Shown here: positions 1-5,264 of the stretch, piece by piece
Layout: each line of letters starts with the position of its first letter
How positions within the stretch are numbered: the first letter of the stretch is position 1
Assembly (NCBI GenBank): GCA_913054055.1
Contig: CAJXIT010000208.1
Span: 1-6,288 of the forward strand
From: an uncultured Thalassolituus sp.
GTDB taxonomy: Bacteria; Pseudomonadota; Gammaproteobacteria; Pseudomonadales; Oceanobacteraceae
DNA length: 6,288 nucleotides
Reading direction: 5' to 3'
Notes under the pieces: generated by a model
Database searches by the model: none
What the model saw: the letters and a program-made list of their open reading frames with translations, nothing else
What the model was told of the DNA's origin: nothing
Made by a program: the position numbers and the translations under genes

Positions 1-1766
1 AGCTGTGCATCAAACCCAAAGTCGATACTCCCATTATTTGTGGCTACCAATCCATCCGGAAAAACAGCTTCGCAAGTTTTACTTTCGGTGGGGCAGTTCC
101 GAGTTTTGGCCATCAATCCACGAATTTCACTGATGGATAATACTGAATTGAAAATGTTTATCTCATCAAACGTACCGTCAGCTGACCGGCCAGTTCCGCC
201 TTTGCTAGGGGAAGGAATTTTATCGCCAAATTGTATGGTATTTAAATCAATTACCGCGCCACTGGTAATGGGTGGATTGCCATTTGTATTGACCAAGGCC
301 CCAGAAACCAGAGTTTCATCCACATAAATTTTGAAGTCACTATTTGGAAAATCGAACGTGACGGTTATGTGATACCACTGATTCGCTAAACGGTTGGCCC
401 CTGTGGGTTCCTGTAAAGTAAAATCCCCATCTGCGCTGTCTTCAAATCTAAAATCAAAATTTCCGCCACTTAATTTATCGAGATAAAAGTATTTTTCAGA
501 CGATGCTCCTGTTGGTAAATAGGAGGCATCCATAATTTTTCTAGCGGATCCGTCATTCCAGTTATTATTTAAATTAACCCAAAAAGCAAAACTGCCCACT
601 GAACCCACATCCGCGTCTAAATCCAAACCTGTTTGAATCGCCGATACATCTGCGCCTTGATTATTAACAATTACTTCTGCGCCACCACACACTTGGGTAT
701 CTTCAATTTCATTAACCGTACCTAGCATGGTGCCTGGAAAACTACCCGTTTGATCTATAACATCACCAACACCACTCCAGCCCCCTTCATCCAAACGATA
801 ATTAGCAAGGGGAGTTGGGCAACTGGCCGTTGATTGCGCGCCAAACGTTACCGTTGGATCGGAAATCGGACACGCTCGAGATCGAATATCGATATTGCTG
901 ACACTGTAGGTGGTCCAGCCTTCACCTGGCCGTTGAAACTGAACCGTTATGCCACCGTCACAGCATCCCTCTGCGCCAATGACTTCAAGCTTATGATAAC
1001 CCTCAGTAAGCTCAATGGTCCCTTGCAATACGTCAGAATTGTTCCAGTTATTTGACCACCATAAGTCGTTCCCCCAATCTTCTTCTAATGGGGTACCATC
1101 AACATATAACCCACCACCCCTACCAAAGTCAGCACCGTATCGTATGCCCCACACACCCGTTTCATCAGATTGAACTTCAAAAAAGGTTTCACTGTAGGCT
1201 ATGAAATCAGAGTCTTCACCAAAGGTATTTCTATTATTGATTCCAGTGAAGTTGGTAATAAATGTACAACCATAATCAGGGTCACCATCCGCTATGCCAT
1301 TAAAAATATTAAACGCTTCGGTTAAATTATTCGGATTTGCGCTGCTGTTTCGAGTGTGAAATTTGATACCAGGCTCAATAAAGGTAAAGGGGATATTCGC
1401 TAATGGATCGGCAAACTCATTACCATAATAGATATAAAGTGTTTTATTTTCGTTGGCCAATAATGAGTCTAACTTCACCCATATGGTTGCGGTTTCGCCC
1501 GCTTGATCCCAGTTTTCAACCCAGTGATCTAATTGGGTTAAATCATCCGAATCGACAATTCTTAAATCAAATCCATCTGACGTCCAATCATAACTGCTAT
1601 TCAGATTAGACCCGCTGATTTCAATTTTAATTTGATAATCGGTTAGAACACTGCCACTGCTTTCCAGAACACTAATTTGTGTGCGATAGGGCCATGCACA
1701 ACTCCAATAAGCATGTGAGAAAGAAGATGACAGCAAAATAAGAAGAGCAAAGTAGATTTTAATCAT
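1..1766 (-). CDS. mshQ: MshQ-type secreted modular protein, N-terminal 588 codons (3' end outside window)
   Basis: The frame is open from the ATG at 1766-1764 to the window edge. A Sec signal peptide is visible at residues 1-19, with a hydrophobic core and a probable cut after SFSHA. Residues about 25-115 resemble DUF2341: they start WPYRTQI, contain DLRIVDSDDL and WVENWD, and end in LYIYYGN. Residues about 190-298 look PA14-like, with GVWGIRYGADFG, LYVDG and a vicinal Cys pair (C268-C269) in EGCCDGG. Residues about 316-548 resemble a LamG/concanavalin-like lectin fold, from ANYRLDEG through FAFWVNL and WYHITVTFD to DEINIFNSVLS. MshQ proteins often end in a DUF6701 region, which would lie beyond the window. 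The start overlaps the mshP stop by 8 bases (ATGATTAA), and a GAGG sits 7 bases upstream, suggesting translational coupling. Last position in the operon after the minor pilins suggests a pilus-associated adhesin, like PilY1 in position though not in visible sequence. Domain calls are by eye; the gene name rests on context plus architecture. Confidence 0.87.
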   Translation of the reverse strand, partial: MIKIYFALLILLSSSFSHAYWSCAWPYRTQISVLESSGSVLTDYQIKIEISGSNLNSSYDWTSDGFDLRIVDSDDLTQLDHWVENWDQAGETATIWVKLDSLLANENKTLYIYYGNEFADPLANIPFTFIEPGIKFHTRNSSANPNNLTEAFNIFNGIADGDPDYGCTFITNFTGINNRNTFGEDSDFIAYSETFFEVQSDETGVWGIRYGADFGRGGGLYVDGTPLEEDWGNDLWWSNNWNNSDVLQGTIELTEGYHKLEVIGAEGCCDGGITVQFQRPGEGWTTYSVSNIDIRSRACPISDPTVTFGAQSTASCPTPLANYRLDEGGWSGVGDVIDQTGSFPGTMLGTVNEIEDTQVCGGAEVIVNNQGADVSAIQTGLDLDADVGSVGSFAFWVNLNNNWNDGSARKIMDASYLPTGASSEKYFYLDKLSGGNFDFRFEDSADGDFTLQEPTGANRLANQWYHITVTFDFPNSDFKIYVDETLVSGALVNTNGNPPITSGAVIDLNTIQFGDKIPSPSKGGTGRSADGTFDEINIFNSVLSISEIRGLMAKTRNCPTESKTCEAVFPDGLVATNNGSIDFGFDAQ

Positions 1767-2175
1767 CAACCAACCTCACTTGAATAATGCGCGAAGCTTG
1801 ATCAGGCCCTGTACCGCAGGCGCCATTACTGGTTAATGTTAAAAATGTCTCTGATGATACCACCAAGCTACTGCATTCAACATTTACTATACAGGCTGAT
1901 AAACCAGGAGTTGCCAATGACAAATTGCTAATAAAACTGTTATTGCATACGGGTGACGATTCGCTTGCATTTAATATATGCGTGGCAGCAATTTGAGCAC
2001 CACTTTCAGCCGCATAAAATGCTCGCTGACTCAGCCACTCTCGACCATAAGCCTCTGCACTTAATTCATTAATTTGATTAATCGAAGCTACGATCAACAC
2101 CATGATAACGATCAGAAAGAGCGCAGACGGTAAACCTAATCCTTTTTGATTTTGAATAGAGACACTAGGGAACAT
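1759..2175 (-). CDS. mshP: MSHA minor pilin-like protein MshP (PilX/GspK-like N-terminus)
   Basis: This 138-residue protein has a short leader with a charged segment (QNQKG), then a hydrophobic helix at about residues 13-33 and the segment RAFYAAESGAQIAA, typical of MshP and PilX-like proteins. It lacks the FTLIE motif and the glutamate at +5 seen in its neighbours. PilX and GspK relatives often lack this glutamate too, and in those systems they cap the pilus or pseudopilus. The C-terminal part has several cysteines (VCNN, SACIV, VECSS, GACGTG) that could form disulfides in the periplasm. The ATG lies 11 bases inside the end of mshO, counted to the mshO TAG at 2167-2165. A strong AGGAGG at 2193-2188 precedes it with a long 12-base spacer. 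The stop overlaps the mshQ start. The name rests on position between mshO and mshQ plus the N-terminal helix; the C-terminal part I could not recognise alone. Confidence 0.85.
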   Translation of the reverse strand: MFPSVSIQNQKGLGLPSALFLIVIMVLIVASINQINELSAEAYGREWLSQRAFYAAESGAQIAATHILNASESSPVCNNSFISNLSLATPGLSACIVNVECSSLVVSSETFLTLTSNGACGTGPDQASRIIQVRLVDD

Positions 2176-3028
2176 TACGAATTTGAACCTCCTGATTAAT
2201 CACAAGGGTTTCAATATTGTTAGATGCATCCTGTAATTCTAATTCATAGGCCACAATGGCATTTCTGCGTAAGCTACTGGGTAAATAACTGAACACTAAA
2301 CTATTCGCTTGCAGTTTATCCGCAACTAACACGCGATTAGGTATGCTCGAAGGTAAGTTCGAAATCAAAGAAGCTAGGTTGGCGACACGCCCATAATTAC
2401 GATAGAAATATAATTTATCCCCTGACTGACAAAATGTAACAGGGCTGTCCACAAAGTAGATCCGGCTTCGTGGTGATGTTTGCAAGAACTCAAATGCAGC
2501 AGAGTTATCAAAGGTATAAATCGTGGAACCAGAAGCACTTCCGTTTTCTGTGACTTTTTCTAAGCTTAGATAGCCTGGATTATCTGACCCTGAATATAAA
2601 GAAGATTGCTGATTGGGCATGGGAAAAATGGAGACAAAAGCATCGTCATCTAACAAACCATCCAGCGGCACCACCTGCACGTCATTTCTTGAAACACCAC
2701 TGGCACTGGAGACAAAAGGCGCTTGCGTATAACGACTTGCCGCCAGAATGGGCATGAACTCTATACACCGATTACCTGATGTAATTCGAATACTGTTTGG
2801 AAGCGCATCTCGAATTAATCGTGATATTTTTTCATTCACAATGGTGGCAGTGGAAGACAGTTCGGACCTCCGGACCGTGTCCACATACCCTTGTGCACTG
2901 AAGCTGATAAACTGAGTACTGCCAACAGCCAATATTGAAAGAATCACAATGACAATGACAATTTCAATGAGAGTAAACCCCCTTTCTAAACGAATACGAT
3001 TTTGATGTTTAATGGCAAAAAGAGGCAT
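2165..3028 (-). CDS. mshO: MSHA minor pilin-like protein MshO (PilW-like)
   Basis: This 287-residue protein is much larger than a usual pilin, as expected for MshO and PilW. A 17-residue basic leader ends in LERG, followed by FTLIEIVIVIVILSILAV, a class III prepilin signal with the conserved Glu at +5 of the mature chain. The prepilin peptidase (a PilD/VcpD-type enzyme, not encoded here) would cut after the Gly. The region after the helix has VDTVRRSEL and IVNEKISRLIRDALPNSIR, matching the amphipathic helix and the 'R...ALPNS.R' segment seen in MshO/PilW proteins. Two cysteines (NRCIEF and TFCQSGD) are spaced far apart and might pair. The start overlaps the mshD stop by one base (TAATG), with AAGGGG at 3042-3037 and an 8-base spacer. 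The role, by analogy, is in the pilus initiation or tip complex at the inner membrane and fibre end. Confidence 0.9.
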   Translation of the reverse strand: MPLFAIKHQNRIRLERGFTLIEIVIVIVILSILAVGSTQFISFSAQGYVDTVRRSELSSTATIVNEKISRLIRDALPNSIRITSGNRCIEFMPILAASRYTQAPFVSSASGVSRNDVQVVPLDGLLDDDAFVSIFPMPNQQSSLYSGSDNPGYLSLEKVTENGSASGSTIYTFDNSAAFEFLQTSPRSRIYFVDSPVTFCQSGDKLYFYRNYGRVANLASLISNLPSSIPNRVLVADKLQANSLVFSYLPSSLRRNAIVAYELELQDASNNIETLVINQEVQIRNVP

Positions 3029-3573
3029 TAAAAGTTCCCCTTATAAATGGCTACGCTTCGTGATTCACCACCAGGGACGGTAACCGTTACTCGAATACGT
3101 TTTGCCGATTCATCATTATTTAACCCCACTTCTGTTCCTGCGCAAGCAACCTGCACATCCACCGAATAATTTGCATATTCTGACATATTAATAGTGCTAT
3201 CGATTAATACTGGTGGAGAGTCTGAAAGGTTATGATAGTCATCCACATCGTCAAACAATGCCCTTGATTCACCATCATTAAACCCAGCAGCCGTACAGCT
3301 CACTGAAACATTTGCTAAATCGCTGCCGCCAGACGGGGTATTCTCATCAAATTTCATGGCAATGATTTCATCTAAATACGCTTGGCTTAATTCAAGTGCC
3401 TTTCCTTCCCATAAGGGAGATGCACTATTGGCAATGCCTGTGGATAACGACGAAATAAGCGCAGACATAGCAATGCCTACCACCACAATGGTAATCACCA
3501 ATTCAATTAAGGTCACACCTGATTGGCGATTCACTTGATTGATCACTGAATCAGTTAACGCATGTTCCTTCAT
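3028..3573 (-). CDS. mshD: MSHA minor pilin-like protein MshD (PilV-like)
   Basis: The protein has a class III prepilin signal, NRQSG then VTLIELVITIVVVGIAMSAL, with Glu at +5. The first mature residue is Val rather than the common Phe or Met. After the helix comes WEGKALELSQAYLDEIIAMKFDE, typical of MshD and PilV proteins, then a domain with two cysteines (VSCTAAGF and VACAGTE) and the ending SVAIYKGNF. I chose the ATG at 3573, giving 181 residues and a 19-residue leader. The frame stays open upstream to a TTG at 3624, but that would overlap mshC by 74 bases and has no clear ribosome binding site. The ATG still overlaps the mshC end by 23 bases, and only a weak AAGCGGA precedes it. A GTG at 3546, four bases past the mshC stop, would give a more usual 10-residue leader but lacks a ribosome binding site. 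The gene is certain, the exact start is not. Confidence 0.88.
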   Translation of the reverse strand: MKEHALTDSVINQVNRQSGVTLIELVITIVVVGIAMSALISSLSTGIANSASPLWEGKALELSQAYLDEIIAMKFDENTPSGGSDLANVSVSCTAAGFNDGESRALFDDVDDYHNLSDSPPVLIDSTINMSEYANYSVDVQVACAGTEVGLNNDESAKRIRVTVTVPGGESRSVAIYKGNF

Positions 3574-4063
3574 AGCTGTATCCGCTTGGGCTAATACACA
3601 GTTCTTTGGTTTGCGCACCTGCAAAGCACAATCGTAAATTGGTTGTTAATTCTGCTCGTGCGGCAGATACAAAACTCCCATAGCCATTAAAATAAAAACG
3701 TAAGGGAAATGTGGCCGGCGTTAACGAACTGCATGCGCTGGTAAAATCCGAAGTAGATGACCTTAAAACCAACTGGTTTTTTTCTATAGAAAATCCACTT
3801 AAATTGACGCTGCCTTGATCAATACTAAGATCCCAATCATTTGTCCCATTACTGATTGTCACCTGAACCAGATCACTGGCATTTTGCTTTTGCAGTGAAA
3901 GCCTTTGCCCTAAACGCAAACCGGCCAGCCACCTATCGGAAGCCAGCCGTGCTGAATATTGATCTGTGCTGCTGAATAAACCGATACCAACCGCACTTAA
4001 AATGGAGATTAAAACAATGACAACAATTAGCTCAATGAGAGTAAAGCCTTTTGTTTTTATCAT
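3551..4063 (-). CDS. mshC: MSHA minor pilin-like protein MshC (FimU/GspH-like)
   Basis: This 170-residue protein starts with a six-residue leader MIKTKG and then FTLIELIVVIVLISIL, a short class III prepilin signal with Glu at +5. Residues about 35-70 (LASDRWLAGLRLGQRLSLQKQ) match the helix region of GspH/FimU-type minor pseudopilins, and the end LCISPSGYSYEG resembles the closing beta strands of that family. Four cysteines occur at 111, 146, 156 and 168. The GspH/FimU group joins minor pilins to the fibre in related systems; that role is inferred here. The ATG at 4063 lies 10 bases after the mshA stop, and I see no Shine-Dalgarno sequence in that gap, so translation probably depends on mshA readthrough or is weak. 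The last 23 bases overlap the preferred mshD start. Confidence 0.9.
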   Translation of the reverse strand: MIKTKGFTLIELIVVIVLISILSAVGIGLFSSTDQYSARLASDRWLAGLRLGQRLSLQKQNASDLVQVTISNGTNDWDLSIDQGSVNLSGFSIEKNQLVLRSSTSDFTSACSSLTPATFPLRFYFNGYGSFVSAARAELTTNLRLCFAGAQTKELCISPSGYSYEGTCVN

Positions 4064-4073
4064 AAATGATGTT

Positions 4074-4550
4074 TTACAGACAATCGTCTACAGCTGCATT
4101 CCACGCACCTGTTCCACTGGCAGGAGAAAAAGTTGGGGCTGCATTCGCGGCTGCCTCAATATATGTAAAGCAATCTACTCCTTCAGCTGCCGTTTCAGTA
4201 GATACAGTCACCTCTCCAGCTACAGAAACATCTAAGACATAGCCATCTAAGCCAGCTAAAGCACTTAAATCATCTCTATCTGGGTAACTATTCACTAAAG
4301 TATAAGCTGTGCCTTCTACAGTTACTGTACCGGTACTGCCTGTTGCTAAATCTGCTGCATGAGAAATAGCAGAGGCAGATTTAACACTACCCAGTGCGCC
4401 CTCAATACTTGCTGACTGGGCACTTCCCGACAAATCGGCAAACTTTGGTAATGCGAACGCAGATAAGATACCCAAGATCACAATCACCATGATTAATTCG
4501 ATTAATGTAAAACCCGATTGCTCGGATGTATGTAAGTTCATTTTTTTCAT
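4074..4550 (-). CDS. mshA: MSHA major pilin MshA (prepilin)
   Basis: This 158-residue prepilin has a 13-residue leader MKKMNLHTSEQSG, then FTLIELIMVIVILGILSAFA with Glu at +5, and ALPKFADLSGSAQSASIEGA typical of MshA and related type IVa pilins. Two cysteines at 127 and 157 bracket the C-terminal D-loop, as in type IVa pilins. The mature chain would be 145 residues, small and rich in Ala, Ser, Thr and Gly, as expected of a fibre subunit. I start it at the ATG at 4550 because GGAG at 4560-4557 stands 6 bases upstream. An in-frame ATG at 4562 would put that ribosome binding site inside the gene and has none of its own. The position between mshB and mshC and its own promoter-like region support it as the major subunit. 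It could in principle be swapped in role with mshB, but the compact build and strong ribosome binding site favour mshA here. Confidence 0.92.
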   Translation of the reverse strand: MKKMNLHTSEQSGFTLIELIMVIVILGILSAFALPKFADLSGSAQSASIEGALGSVKSASAISHAADLATGSTGTVTVEGTAYTLVNSYPDRDDLSALAGLDGYVLDVSVAGEVTVSTETAAEGVDCFTYIEAAANAAPTFSPASGTGAWNAAVDDCL

Positions 4551-4556
4551 ACTGCT

Positions 4557-4560
4557 CTCC
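4557..4560 (-). promoter_or_regulatory. mshA ribosome binding site that decides the start
   Basis: The minus strand reads ATGGAGAGCAGTATGAAA around here. GGAG lies 6 bases before the ATG at 4550, an ideal spacing. This favours the inner ATG over the one at 4562, from which the same GGAG would lie inside the gene. Confidence 0.8.
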
Positions 4561-4600
4561 ATTTAATGAACGCTGGGATCCGTTTTCACCCAGTTTTGAA

Positions 4601-4621
4601 CACTTAATTTAAGTTTAGACC
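4601..4621 (-). repeat. Upstream motif, mshA copy
   Basis: This is the second copy of the motif found upstream of mshB at 5193-5213. In this copy the sequence also holds a small inverted repeat, ACTTAA-A-TTAAGT, which the mshB copy lacks. It lies 50 bases upstream of the mshA ATG. Confidence 0.55.
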
Positions 4622-4639
4622 AAAATTTACAACTGTCCT
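4612..4639 (-). promoter_or_regulatory. Possible sigma-70 promoter upstream of mshA
   Basis: Reading the minus strand, AGGACA (4639-4634) and TAAACT (4617-4612) are separated by 16 bases and each matches four of six consensus positions for the -35 and -10 boxes. The -10 lies within a block that is nearly repeated upstream of mshB. In Vibrio cholerae mshA is known to have its own promoter, which fits. The call is by eye only, and AT-rich sequence makes chance matches easy. Confidence 0.4.
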
Positions 4640-4660
4640 GAAATCAGAGCGTTTACTTGG

Positions 4661-5173
4661 TTACAGAACAGTTACCACTGATCCGGTTGCCACGTTATAT
4701 TCAATCTGACTGTTATCCGCACTGTTCTGATAGGTAAATCGACATACACTGCCGCCCGGGGCCTGCGCTAAGTAATCAGTTCCCGCCGATGCATTGGAAC
4801 TGACAGACGGTGCGTTGACCACCAGCAAACCTTGCCATAAGCGAACACAGCGATCGGCATCTGAACCTAAGTTTGTGCTATGACTTGAACCTGTGCCTTG
4901 ATAAGCATCTGTGGGCCATCCCTCAGAAGAAGACGCCACACTGTTATCGCCGTAACCTTCAACACTGTCTACTTCACCACGGGCGCCATTTGTCACCCAC
5001 TGACTGCGCACTAAAATCACCGCACTGGCTAATGCACCACCCGTTGCCGTCACATTGCTTTGATGAGCACCGTCATAGCTTTTCATCATCCGGGGCAAAG
5101 CAGCGGCTGCCAATATGCCTAATAGCGCGATGACGACCACAAGTTCTATTAATGTAAATCCGCGTTTTTTCAC
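4661..5173 (-). CDS. mshB: MSHA secondary pilin MshB
   Basis: This 170-residue prepilin has a five-residue leader MKKRG followed by FTLIELVVVIALLGILAAAALPR, with Glu at +5 of the mature chain. Downstream are SAVILVRSQWVTNG, VEGYGDNSV and GWPTDA, then DRCVRLWQGLL and GGSVCRFTYQN, a layout typical of MshB proteins. Cysteines at 109 and 144 could form the C-terminal disulfide. The start is GTG at 5173, with AAGGA at 5189-5185 and an 11-base spacer; no ATG is available before the prepilin signal. MshB is a pilin-like protein next to mshA in known clusters, and its exact role in the fibre is less clear than that of MshA. The gene has a promoter-like region of its own in the gap behind mshG. The pilin family call is certain; the mshB name relies on order and on the C-terminal motifs. 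Confidence 0.88.
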   Translation of the reverse strand: MKKRGFTLIELVVVIALLGILAAAALPRMMKSYDGAHQSNVTATGGALASAVILVRSQWVTNGARGEVDSVEGYGDNSVASSSEGWPTDAYQGTGSSHSTNLGSDADRCVRLWQGLLVVNAPSVSSNASAGTDYLAQAPGGSVCRFTYQNSADNSQIEYNVATGSVVTVL

Positions 5174-5192
5174 AACCGCTGAAATCCTTTAT

Positions 5193-5213
5193 CAATTAAT
5201 TAAAGTGTAGACC
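5193..5213 (-). repeat. Upstream motif, mshB copy
   Basis: This copy matches the one at 4601-4621 at 18 of 21 positions, with consensus core GGTCTAMACTTWAATTAA on the minus strand. Each copy contains the -10-like box of the adjacent pilin gene. It may be a conserved promoter core or the site of a shared regulator. Confidence 0.55.
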
Positions 5214-5231
5214 CATCTGTCCGGTTTTCAC
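5204..5231 (-). promoter_or_regulatory. Possible sigma-70 promoter upstream of mshB
   Basis: On the minus strand GTGAAA (5231-5226) and TACACT (5209-5204) are 16 bases apart, each with four of six consensus matches. TACACT sits in the same 18-base block as the -10-like box of mshA. It lies in the 91-base gap between mshG and mshB, the first sizeable gap in the window, so a new transcription start here is plausible. This is an inference from sequence by eye. Confidence 0.4.
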
Positions 5232-5264
5232 CTTTTACGCGCCAGTAAAAATCGTTCTTTAAAA

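Noticed and set aside
40..327. Plus-strand open frame of 95 codons
   Set aside because: It lies opposite the mshQ frame, which is open for 588 codons with clear domains. The translation looks random and no ribosome binding site or family motif is visible.
834..1609. Plus-strand open frames at 834-1055 and 1403-1609
   Set aside because: Both are antisense to mshQ, short and with no recognisable protein features.
3356..3538. Plus-strand open frame of 60 codons opposite mshD
   Set aside because: Antisense shadow of a well supported pilin gene; the apparent hydrophobic runs mirror the prepilin helix on the other strand.
3966..4235. Plus-strand open frame spanning the mshA-mshC junction
   Set aside because: Antisense to two clear prepilin genes, with no motif or start signal.
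4551..4562. Upstream in-frame ATG at 4562 as mshA start
   Set aside because: It would place the only good ribosome binding site inside the gene; the ATG at 4550 has GGAG at 6 bases.
4873..5133. Plus-strand open frame of 86 codons opposite mshB
   Set aside because: Its Cys/His-rich look comes from reading the complement of mshB and shows no ordered metal-binding motif.
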